DNA from: Lodderomyces elongisporus
Lineage: Eukaryota; Ascomycota; Pichiomycetes; Serinales; Debaryomycetaceae
Direction: 5' to 3'
Assembly: GCF_030384665.1 (NCBI RefSeq)
Contig: NC_083677.1
Span: 1,299,501-1,363,500 of the forward strand
DNA length: 64,000 nucleotides
The notes below the pieces were generated by a model. The model was not told where the DNA came from. It made no database searches and saw only the letters and a list, made by a program, of their open reading frames with translations. The translations under genes and the position numbers were made by a program. Shown here piece after piece: positions 52,806 through 61,189 of the stretch. How positions within the stretch are numbered: position 1 is the stretch's first letter; the number at the start of each line of letters is the position of its first letter.

Positions 52806-53708
52806 TATAGGTTTGGTATAATTAGCTCAAACGCAGTAGTCTCTAGCTTTATAGACAATACAAGGTACAAAGTAAAATTTAAATCAACTTCTGTGCCTGT
52901 TGTTGGTGGTGGAATGAGAATTTGAGGAGACAGTATGTACTTGGTAGTAAGCAAAAGGCTATGAACGCTGGATCTGCTGCTTTTAAGCAACCTTCTTTCT
53001 CTCCCCAAAAAAAAAAGGCTCTAGAATCAATTAGGTTAGGGCTTTTGTAACTCAAATGCAAAATGCGTGGGCTGCGCTTCCTAAGCAAAATACTTTTCTT
53101 TAAAAAAAAAAAAAAAAAAAAAATTAATTTTGTAGATAAACAATGCGAACAAAAAACAAACTTTTTTATTTTGATTTTATTTTTATTTTTATTATTTTTT
53201 ATTTTTATTTTCATTTTTATTTTTATTTCTTTTAGGCTTTTACAACAAATATAGCCATATACAAAGATTGCAACGATTTGCCTAACAATTTGTGACAAAG
53301 CTTATTAAAGCACCTCTTTGAGCCTTTTTTTGTTTTGCGCCAAACAAATAGACTTTTGATTACAATTGCTTACTTGTAAATAGTCATTATCCTTGAGGAA
53401 TGAAAAAATAAAGGTAGTGAGAGAGGTGGAGAAAGCGTTGTGGGAAGAAGGAGGAGGAGGAATAGCCAATGAGACAAAAGGACAAAAGGACAAAAACACA
53501 GTAGTTTAATGGGGACATGATATTTCTTATCTCGTCATTAATGTTAAATTACACACATTAGCCTTTATATATACATATGAACATGCAAATAAATATACAA
53601 CTTCATGGATATCTATAAATAGTCTTATTTTCTGAGTTTGATATAAAAGTGTGACACGAAATTTATATGCGCCAACAGACTCCAATTACCAAACAGCGCA
53701 AACGTATC
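52803..53708. other. Intergenic: VAC7 promoter and BAS1 3' flank
   Basis: A/T-rich low-complexity DNA: a purine-rich A-run (53101-53122), a long TTTTATTTTTATT region (53164-53230) and GAAGGAGGAGGAGG (about 53447-53461). No gene or RNA recognised. Confidence 0.5.
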
Positions 53709-55991
53709 TCATGATGGATTGAATGGTATGATAAAGCCACTTCCCCATTGGTCATATGTGCTACCGACAGAGGCCTGTTGTTGTGATGTTTGCTGATTAG
53801 GCTGTGAATCAGGAAACGTTGATCCCTCCTTAGTGTATACATTGTAGAACAAACCGTACGAATCAAGAATCTCTTGATCAATGCCCACCTCGCCCACTTC
53901 TCGTGCTAAAACTTCATCTTCCTCATCCATATGTTGCGAGGCAAAACCTCCATTGGCTTGATCACTGTGAAATTCTGTGGCATCGATGACTTTTGGTTGA
54001 CCAAACGTTTCCGAAGAAAACTGCTGAGAAATAGCACCATTTGAATTGATAAAGTTTGACCCTGAAACAGAAACATCCGTATTATACCGTACTTTGGCTT
54101 TAAAGTCATCTTTGGGTTTATGAATATTACCGTTTTGCTGTGATAGTGGTGGTGGTGGTGGTGAGGGTGGTAATGCATCATTTGCAGAGAGAGGTTTATG
54201 CAAATCTTTCATAGTCTCCCAGAAGTCAGAGCCGTGAGGTTCAGGTTCGTTGCCTCCGGCCATTTCGAGTCCTTCCATCTCATCCCCCATAAATGCTGGT
54301 TCTTGATTCTGGTTGCGGTTCTGGTTATATTTTTGGTTGTGATTCTGGTTATGGTCTTGGTGAGCTTTATGAGGGTGGTGGATTTGGTTGTGGTTGTGAT
54401 TGTGATTCTGATTTTGATTGTTCTCTGCTGAAGTTAACAATTCCACTGCTTGAGTCAAAGGCGTCAAAGGATTCGAAGACGCTTGTTTGCTGAGATCGTG
54501 CTTCCTAAACGTCTCAACATTGCAGGGTCTTGTATCTTGTTCCATCTGTTTGTTATTGTTGGTATTGTTATGGTTATGGTTATTCTTATTGCCATTATCT
54601 ATATTACTGTTCTTGTCGTCTTCAACCCTCGACAAAATAGTTTCGTCAGGTGACTGATCAATGTTGGCTTGAGTAGTTATCTGGGATTTTCCATCTTCAT
54701 GCGGATAGACGTGGTGGTAGTAATGGTGATGATGGTGCTGGCGGTGTACCTCATTTCCATCGGGCGATGATGAGCCAAGTTTTGGAACCTCAGTGCGTGG
54801 AGGAAGATAATTGAAGTGCTGAAAACGAGATGCCAGCTGCTCTGGTTCAATAAGATTACTATTTTGAAGTGGATCATCCAGATTGAAACTTGTATTACTC
54901 TCTCTTCGTCGTTGGCCATAGTGATGATGTATGTGTTGGTGTATGGTTACGTTGTAATTCCTTGTTTGCGCATAATTTAAAAGAAGCTCAGCAGACTCTC
55001 GGTCCTTAATCACCCCAGTAAATGAAGATGATTGTCTCGGATTCTTGCTTCCCAACTCATAACGCCACTCCGTTCTTGTTTCCGTAGCTGAAGGTTCAGC
55101 CAGGGTTTCTCGTTTGTAGCCTCTACTATTAATATGGTGATTATTGTTATAACCGTTATGATTATTGTTACTATAGCTCGTATGAGAAACTCCTTGGTGC
55201 TCAAAGTTGAACATTTTTTGCCTCTTGTTATCTCTTTTCGGGTCCTGAATCAGCAGGTTTCTCTTGGTCAACTCTTCTTGTTGACGACTTAGGGAATCTA
55301 ACAACACTGCGCTTTCGCTGGTAATACCTTCAACGGCTTGTTTGATTTCTGGACTAGCCTTATCTCTAACGACATCGGTAACCAATTTTCTCCAGCGGTT
55401 TCTGCAAGTTAAAGACGGCCTGCTCTCGAATGCAGTACAAATAGTTCTCCATTTTGTCCCATGGGTTTTCACTTGTGCAACCAATGCTAGATCCTCTTCC
55501 TTTGACCACGGCTTTAACCTACCTTTTGTCTTTGGGTCCAAAATCTCCTTGTATCGCTTAGCACATTGGTCCTCAGTCCTGCCTTTAATTTCTTGTGCTA
55601 CCTTGAGCCACGAGGCTCCAAACTTCTCAAAAGCGTTGATCAACTGCTCATCTTCTTCATTTGTCCACTTCCCCTTACGTAGACCAGGGTCAAGGCAGTT
55701 GTTCCACCGCTTACGGCAATCTTTGCCCTTCTTCGACCCATCAGCAGAAACTAGTTTCGCCACTTCTTCCCAGTCAATGTTCTCTAGTTTGGAGTCGTTG
55801 TCGAGTTTCTCAGTGATGACTTTAGATAAAAATGTATCTTCTTCTTTAGTCCAGGATTTCCGCAGTTCTTTTCTGAAAGTCTGGAGCCCCAACGATTCAG
55901 TAATGGCTAGAGCATCAATCGGTAGTAGCCTTTTCCTTGAATTAAGCTGTTTCTCCGTCTTGATATCCTCATTCACAGGTGTTTGCGACAT
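53709..55991 (-). CDS. BAS1: Bas1-like Myb transcription factor of purine/one-carbon genes
   Basis: 760 codons. The N-terminus has three Myb repeats. R1 is about 44-100 (SWTKEEDTF... to CRKRWNNCLDPG), R2 about 106-153 (KGKWTNEEDEQL... CAKRYKEILDP) and R3 about 159-204 (KPWSKEEDLALVAQ... CRNRWRKL), each with the spaced tryptophans and a basic recognition helix. The rest is disordered, with long Asn/His runs (NHNHNHN-type, about 450-560), as common in this clade. In S. cerevisiae Bas1 binds TGACTC and, with Pho2 (Bas2) and AICAR/SAICAR signals, activates ADE, HIS and one-carbon genes. The repeat arrangement and the R2-R3 residues fit Bas1 better than other Myb proteins. It is followed upstream by MTD1, a Bas1 target in S. 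cerevisiae. Start ATG at 55991. Confidence 0.9.
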   Translation of the reverse strand: MSQTPVNEDIKTEKQLNSRKRLLPIDALAITESLGLQTFRKELRKSWTKEEDTFLSKVITEKLDNDSKLENIDWEEVAKLVSADGSKKGKDCRKRWNNCLDPGLRKGKWTNEEDEQLINAFEKFGASWLKVAQEIKGRTEDQCAKRYKEILDPKTKGRLKPWSKEEDLALVAQVKTHGTKWRTICTAFESRPSLTCRNRWRKLVTDVVRDKASPEIKQAVEGITSESAVLLDSLSRQQEELTKRNLLIQDPKRDNKRQKMFNFEHQGVSHTSYSNNNHNGYNNNHHINSRGYKRETLAEPSATETRTEWRYELGSKNPRQSSSFTGVIKDRESAELLLNYAQTRNYNVTIHQHIHHHYGQRRRESNTSFNLDDPLQNSNLIEPEQLASRFQHFNYLPPRTEVPKLGSSSPDGNEVHRQHHHHHYYHHVYPHEDGKSQITTQANIDQSPDETILSRVEDDKNSNIDNGNKNNHNHNNTNNNKQMEQDTRPCNVETFRKHDLSKQASSNPLTPLTQAVELLTSAENNQNQNHNHNHNQIHHPHKAHQDHNQNHNQKYNQNRNQNQEPAFMGDEMEGLEMAGGNEPEPHGSDFWETMKDLHKPLSANDALPPSPPPPPLSQQNGNIHKPKDDFKAKVRYNTDVSVSGSNFINSNGAISQQFSSETFGQPKVIDATEFHSDQANGGFASQHMDEEDEVLAREVGEVGIDQEILDSYGLFYNVYTKEGSTFPDSQPNQQTSQQQASVGSTYDQWGSGFIIPFNPS

Positions 55992-56714
55992 TCAATTCTG
56001 TTCAAAGTTTGCTCCTATTTTTTAAATAAAAAATAAATAAAAAAAGAAAAATAAGGAAAAAGAAGAAAAGAAATAAAGATAAAAATCACAAATCTGTACA
56101 AAAGTTGTCTTGTTGATTTGCGCTTGAGAAGATTCCCTGGTAAATGTGGTGGTAATATCTATGGTTGCAGTTTCAGTCGTGGTTGTCAGTATTGTTATCT
56201 TTGTTATTGTGTTGTTATTATCTCTATCCTTGTCTTTTGTTTAATGATCCTACAGTTTTAGAGAGATGGAGCAGGCTCCAAGAGATACGCGCATAAAAAA
56301 AAATGTTGAGATCTCCTACTGAGTCATTTAAGAAATGAAGCAGCCCCATCAACCCCACTATTAATGCCAACTTCAGCATCGGTATCGGTATCAAAATCCA
56401 CATCCACATCCAAATTTAGGCACACTCTACACCAAAAGTCATCATAAAACAATGAAATTAATCAATTCTATTCCATAAAACTCTCTAACTCAATTGTAGA
56501 CCCTAGATTCTTTCACTTTACAAATACTTTCCTTCCCTTTCCTTTGCTCAAAAAAATTAAAGAAAAAAAGTGTAAAAATTTTTTTATCTAATATTTTTTT
56601 TACTTATTGAACAAACAAAAAACAAAAACAAAAACAAAAACAAAAACAAAAAGGGAAAAGAAAAAAAGTATAAAGGAAATAGGATAAAGAATGAAGAAAT
56701 AAAACCGCAAACTC
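55992..56714. other. Intergenic: BAS1 promoter and MTD1 3' flank
   Basis: Holds an A-rich leader upstream of BAS1, a TGAGTCA site (56320-56326), an array of GGTATC/CCACATC words around 56380-56412, and a (CAAAAA)n run (56607-56651) near the MTD1 stop. The 61-codon minus ORF at 56224-56409 is not convincing. No RNA gene seen. Confidence 0.5.
56320..56326. promoter_or_regulatory. TGAGTCA (Gcn4/Bas1-type) site upstream of BAS1
   Basis: TGAGTCA is the Gcn4 consensus TGACTCA on the other strand and contains the Bas1 core TGACTC. It lies about 330 bp upstream of the BAS1 ATG, a typical UAS distance. A single 7-mer can occur by chance in a window this size. Confidence 0.35.
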
Positions 56715-57671
56715 TTAAGCTGACTCTGTCTGCAGTCTAATCTGTTTGTTGTCGATAAGTCTCAATAAGTTCCTTAGTAAAATGGCAATTGTCACTTTGC
56801 CTATTGATGGAACATATAAGCCTGCTCTTTCTTTTACATCGTCGTTGAAATTTTTGAAGCTTGAAAAGTTGATGACAACAGTTCCATGACTCACCAACTC
56901 TGTGGGGAACTTGTATGACTCGGAAGGAACACCTGTAATGATAACATCACATTGAGGTGCAAGTTTTTCCAAACTCGACTCGTCATCATTCAAGTCCTTC
57001 ACTAAGTGTCGGCGCTCCAGCAAGTCATCACCTCTGGTGAATTGTTGGATGTTATTAATATCGACCGAGTAAACGGTTGCTCCATCGTTGGCAAGCAATG
57101 CAGCTAGTGGTCTACCCACAACTTCTGACCTGTTCACAATCAATACTTTTTTCCCGTAAAGCCTATTTCCGTAATGAAGAATATTGTTATATACGCCCAA
57201 ATACTCCAATATTTTCACCATTGCGAGTGGTGTACAAGGAATAATCGACTTTTGTTGGTTATGTGGTGGATCTAGGAATCTCACATTGTGGTACAAGTTG
57301 TGGTAGTATAAAAAGTTCAAACCTTCGACATCCTTCTCAGGTGAAATAAGTTGTTGCAAGTATTGATCTTGTTTGTCACCAAAGACAGGAAAGTAAACCA
57401 TTATACCATTGACGTCATTGTCTTTGTTTGCTTTGATCAAAGAAGTCTCCAAATCGTTCTTTGAGGTCTCGACTAGTTTATAAGTGAAGCCCAAGGACTC
57501 GCATGTCTTCCCGGTCCAATTTGCATACATCCTTGCTGCTGGGTCATCGTTGGCCAAAAAACCAACCAAAGTTGGTCTGAAACTAAGTTTACTCACTGCA
57601 GCAATGACTTCCTCTTGGTAGGGCTTTGCAATTGTCGAAGCTAGTATAGTACGTCCTGCTGGTCTAGACAT
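56715..57671 (-). CDS. MTD1: NAD-dependent 5,10-methylenetetrahydrofolate dehydrogenase, cytosolic
   Basis: 318 codons, close to the 320 of S. cerevisiae Mtd1. The enzyme oxidises 5,10-methylene-THF to 5,10-methenyl-THF with NAD+, feeding one-carbon units to purine synthesis. Visible motifs are the substrate-site segment LANDDPAARMYANWTGK (39-55), PEKDVEGLN (111-119), IIPCTPLAM (143-151) and the nucleotide-binding VNRSEVVGRPLAALLANDGA (179-198). The fold is that of the FolD family but monofunctional, with no cyclohydrolase or synthetase part. Upstream lies a TGACTC site (57949-57954) and the neighbouring gene is BAS1, whose S. cerevisiae counterpart activates MTD1. Start at 57671. The last residues include a CTG codon (probably Ser). 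Confidence 0.95.
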   Translation of the reverse strand: MSRPAGRTILASTIAKPYQEEVIAAVSKLSFRPTLVGFLANDDPAARMYANWTGKTCESLGFTYKLVETSKNDLETSLIKANKDNDVNGIMVYFPVFGDKQDQYLQQLISPEKDVEGLNFLYYHNLYHNVRFLDPPHNQQKSIIPCTPLAMVKILEYLGVYNNILHYGNRLYGKKVLIVNRSEVVGRPLAALLANDGATVYSVDINNIQQFTRGDDLLERRHLVKDLNDDESSLEKLAPQCDVIITGVPSESYKFPTELVSHGTVVINFSSFKNFNDDVKERAGLYVPSIGKVTIAILLRNLLRLIDNKQIRLQTESA

Positions 57672-57948
57672 TGTTGATTATAGTATTGATTTAAGTTGAA
57701 TAGGATTATTTGATCTTGAGTGTGAAGTGAATAAGGAAAAAAAAGAATTTGGATAATTTTTCTGGAGAATGTAACAAGAAGAGATATATATGTGTGTATT
57801 TATATATATATATGTGTGTGTGTGTATGTATGTGTGTGTGTGTGTGTATGTATGTGTGTGTGTGTGTGTCTGTGTTTTTTTATAGATGGTTGCAATTTTA
57901 ATTTTCTGATAGCGAAGCGGATGTGAGATTAACAAGGGGCAGATGTTT

Positions 57949-57954
57949 TGACTC
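57949..57954 (+). promoter_or_regulatory. TGACTC Bas1-core site in the MTD1 promoter
   Basis: TGACTC, the Bas1 core site, about 278 bp upstream of the MTD1 ATG. In S. cerevisiae MTD1 is coregulated with purine synthesis by Bas1/Bas2, so a site here is expected. The site is also half of a Gcn4 element. Confidence 0.5.
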
Positions 57955-58018
57955 CTTTAATTGCAATCATTAATTACTTTGGAAGCGCACTATTGATGTA
58001 ACATATACACTGCCAAAG

Positions 58019-58114
58019 ACACTGTCTAACACACTGTCTAACACACTGTCTAACACACTGTCTAACACACTGTCTAACACACTGTCTAACACACTGTCTA
58101 ACACACTGTCTAAC
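58019..58114. repeat. 12-bp minisatellite, 8 perfect copies
   Basis: Unit ACACTGTCTAAC repeated eight times without error, flanked by degenerate copies (about 58007-58018 and 58115-58138). It lies about 350-440 bp upstream of MTD1. Confidence 0.95.
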
Positions 58115-58762
58115 ACACTGCCAGATACACTATCAAGTACAATGTATAATAGAAAATGAAATATACAGTTATTTAACATAAATATATTTTGACACTACCC
58201 ATGTTGATATATTAATGATACCGGTACCAACAAAAGTAGTGTGAAATTTGAAGTAATGATGAAGGTGGCATGATAAATATATCCACCTATGACGTACAAT
58301 CTACAACTACTTATAAATCATTAAACTCATTTGCAACCAAAAAAAAATGTATAAAATATTTGAACGCTTAAATCTTTTGTAATAATGTTTTATAACATTA
58401 AGCCACGCAGAAGGAGCGGGGAAGGGGTTTCAGCAAGGAGCCGATTTGTATAAATATTGGTAACATATATAACGCCATATCTATAATCTTTTCATTTGGT
58501 CAAGGTCAGGTGGGCTATAATCAAATCATCTTGAAGAGGTAATTTTTTTTTCGTTTCTAGTTTTGTTTTGTTTTTACTTCTCTTTCTTAGCAAACCACCA
58601 CGTGCTCAGCAAAATGTGAATATGCTCTGCACATACCAGAGAATCAAGGAAAAAAGAAGAAGTGGTAAAGGAGAATGTAGAAAAAGAACAAAAACACTAC
58701 AATTTTGTATTGTACTACTTTCACCAATCTTGATAACTGAATTGTATTTTGTAATTGACAAA

Positions 58763-60625
58763 TCATTTGAGATGTGCTGCTGCGTTCTTGTATAAACTCT
58801 GCCAAATATATGCCTCACTTAGCATCAACTCTACATCTTTCTCCTTCCAACTCGATGTTGGTGGGTTTTGCAAGAACAAAAGTATCTCTTGGAAATCCTT
58901 CAGCTTTAGCTCCTTGCTAAACCTTATAAGAAAAGCTGCGCACACATAAGTGTGGAAAGTGTTAAACCCCAATGGCTGTTCACTCAAGTACGTGTCCCAC
59001 ATTCGTACAATTAGTGGCATCGGCAATTCCCTCATAAGGAGGCAGTTGATCCATCGAAATGCAAACTGGACGAATTCAATGCCCTCGCTATCAAAGTGCC
59101 GTATCAAATCGGAATCAATCTTTGAGATCAAAGTCTTGAGTTCACTGACCTGTCTCAAGATTCCGGGCTGCTCGTGAATATAATTATCTGTAATCGTCTC
59201 CAACAAACGTGATAAACACCAATAAGTATCGGCTTCAATCAAGGAAATTACACGCGCACTCAAACGACCCGGGTCAAAAGTCTGTACATCGAGTTGCAAT
59301 ATATCATCCGAATTTAGTAATAAAGTTTCCTCCTCCTCCTCCTCTTCTTTCTCCTCTTTCTCCGACTCCACCTCGTCGTCGTCGTCTCCCCCACAAGAAA
59401 TGTAACCGGGAATAAAAAGGATCTCATCTTCCTTCATCTTCTTCCCCTTCTTTCGTTTTAGTTGCCATATGTAATGGGCAAGGAATGTTTGGTAGAACGG
59501 CGTCGCCAAATCATTTATTCCTTGTACATACCCGCTAGCTGGATGCCTAATTGCCCACAAGTATAAGATCTTTTGTAAAGAGACCTGAGTGGAGCTGTGT
59601 GCATATAAAGCCAGAGTAGGGTTCGTTCTTTTAACATCAATTTTGATCTGGTGGTAGATGTTGTTTTCGCGAGAGTTTGCAACCTTTTGATTTTGCTGGT
59701 GTTGCTGCAGCTGATGCTTCGCACCACCTATACCTGTGCTGTCTTCAAAATTTATATTCATGCTAACCACACCATCAAAGTACTCCTGGCGCTTGCGCTT
59801 CAAAGTAGAAGCTTGTCTTGTTCTATTCGTAGGTAAATAGCCCAGAAGTAATAGCCATGCCAACGCTCGAAGCTCATCTGGAATCCCGTTCCATGAAAGT
59901 TTCCTCAATTCGTTTATATCAATCACACCATCGTTTGCAAGTACACTTCGAAACTTCCTAAACTTGCTCTGCTTTGCATCAAACGCCGCCGGCCCAAGTC
60001 CACCCTCTGTTGCCTTCTGCAATGCCTCGCCCCCTCCCATAGCGTACTTATCATGTTGTTTTTCGCCTTCTGGAAAAGGTTTCTTTGAACCTATACTAAG
60101 ACTAGGGTAGGAGGCGTTTGTTGGACGCGTGGCTCCAATAGATACATCTTCACTAATCTCTGAATTCCAATCATCGTCAAGGTCTTTATAATTAATGCGA
60201 CCATTATTGCTTCCTTTGAGTTTTTTATCAATTGACAGTGTTGATTGGAAATGCAGGTGCGGATGGTTCAAGACACCCGATGAAAGAGATCTGATATTCA
60301 GTGGACGAGGAGATGTGTTTTGTTGTTCTTGTTGTTGGTGTTGCTGATGGTGATATTGATAATGTGAAGGAGAGCTCCATAAACTCGATGTAATCCTGTT
60401 GTCATTTCCACCCTTGTATGATAGACTTCCGTAAATGTTTTTGTTTGCTTCCTCAATGGAATCTCGACTTGTTGATGTCCTTGAAGGTGATGTTGCTGAC
60501 CCAGTTAACGACAAGTTCTTCAAGAAAGAAGATAAGTTTTTTCCCCTTCCACCTTCTTCTCCGAATATGAACTCATCCTTCGAGCCACTATACACCTGGG
60601 CCATCTCTTGCTTCTTTTTGCCCAT
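58763..60625 (-). CDS. GYP1: Gyp1-like TBC-domain Rab GTPase-activating protein
   Basis: 620 codons. Residues 1-220 are disordered (Ser, Gln/His runs). The TBC domain spans about 241-575: RKLSWNGIPDELRALAW, then YHQIKIDVKRTNP with the arginine finger Arg333, and RHPASGYVQGINDLATPF with the glutamine finger Gln368, followed by EADTYWCLSRLLETITDNYI and QFAFRWINCLLMRELP. These are the Gyp1/TBC1D22 signatures. Gyp1 acts at the Golgi on Ypt1 (Rab1), limiting its activity as Ypt32 takes over. An insertion (about 388-450) inside the domain runs from a Lys-rich to a long Glu/Asp-rich segment. Codon 261 is CTG, at a position I recall as Ser in human TBC1D22 (LLSGYLP), which supports CUG-Ser decoding. 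Start ATG at 60625. Confidence 0.93.
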   Translation of the reverse strand: MGKKKQEMAQVYSGSKDEFIFGEEGGRGKNLSSFLKNLSLTGSATSPSRTSTSRDSIEEANKNIYGSLSYKGGNDNRITSSLWSSPSHYQYHHQQHQQQEQQNTSPRPLNIRSLSSGVLNHPHLHFQSTLSIDKKLKGSNNGRINYKDLDDDWNSEISEDVSIGATRPTNASYPSLSIGSKKPFPEGEKQHDKYAMGGGEALQKATEGGLGPAAFDAKQSKFRKFRSVLANDGVIDINELRKLSWNGIPDELRALAWLLLLGYLPTNRTRQASTLKRKRQEYFDGVVSMNINFEDSTGIGGAKHQLQQHQQNQKVANSRENNIYHQIKIDVKRTNPTLALYAHSSTQVSLQKILYLWAIRHPASGYVQGINDLATPFYQTFLAHYIWQLKRKKGKKMKEDEILFIPGYISCGGDDDDEVESEKEEKEEEEEEETLLLNSDDILQLDVQTFDPGRLSARVISLIEADTYWCLSRLLETITDNYIHEQPGILRQVSELKTLISKIDSDLIRHFDSEGIEFVQFAFRWINCLLMRELPMPLIVRMWDTYLSEQPLGFNTFHTYVCAAFLIRFSKELKLKDFQEILLFLQNPPTSSWKEKDVELMLSEAYIWQSLYKNAAAHLK

Positions 60626-60695
60626 TCTTCGAAAAGCCCTTTTCTCTTGAATTTTGATGATTTTCTTTCTTCTGTTGTGTTATGTATTGTTATAT

Positions 60696-60741
<46 letters not shown>

Positions 60742-61189
60742 TTGCCTTTCTTAAGAAACCAATGTTTTTGGTGTTTGGTCTGAAATATTAAACTCCACAA
60801 TCGAGCAATTTCGTCTTACTGTTGGCGCACGGAGAAGGGTTCCAAGAGACTACCTTGCGGTTGTCTCACAAAATCGTTGAGATACACTATAATAAAAGGG
60901 AGGAACAAGAAGAGAAAAAAAAAAGAGAAAAGGAAAAGAAAAAAAAAAGAGAGTGTGAGAGAGAGAGAGAAAAAAAAGAGAGAGAGAGAGAGAGAGAGAA
61001 AAAAAAGAAGGAAAAGTCCACGCCGTGTCCTTCAAGAAAAGAATAGACAAGTAAATTGAAAGAAGTTGAAAGAGTCAAATACAAACACTAACCGAAGCAT
61101 AAACATAAATGCAAACTCAAATATAAGATTCTATGCCTCTTACGTACAAATATTGTCTCTATAAACAATTCATATATATCTACTCAACT
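60626..61189. other. Intergenic: GYP1 promoter and SSZ1 3' flank
   Basis: Contains (TTG)14 at 60697-60738, about 70-110 bp upstream of the GYP1 ATG and probably in its leader (CAA repeats on the mRNA), and a purine-only region with (GA)n/(AG)n and A-runs (60898-61015). Ordinary ORFs over these repeats are not coding. No RNA gene seen. Confidence 0.55.

Larger units (their letters stand above)
57672..58762. other. Intergenic: MTD1 promoter and GYP1 3' flank
   Basis: From left to right: A-rich leader, (GT)n/(TA)n runs (57785-57872), the TGACTC site (57949-57954), an 8-copy 12-bp repeat (58019-58114), and AT-rich DNA with a 7-bp stem hairpin TAATGTT-TTAT-AACATTA (58383-58400). The 69-codon ORF over the 12-bp repeat (LDSV units) is a repeat artefact. 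No tRNA recognised. Confidence 0.5.

Noticed and set aside
57970..58179. 69-codon LDSV-repeat ORF
   Set aside because: It is a reading of the 12-bp minisatellite upstream of MTD1, not a plausible gene.
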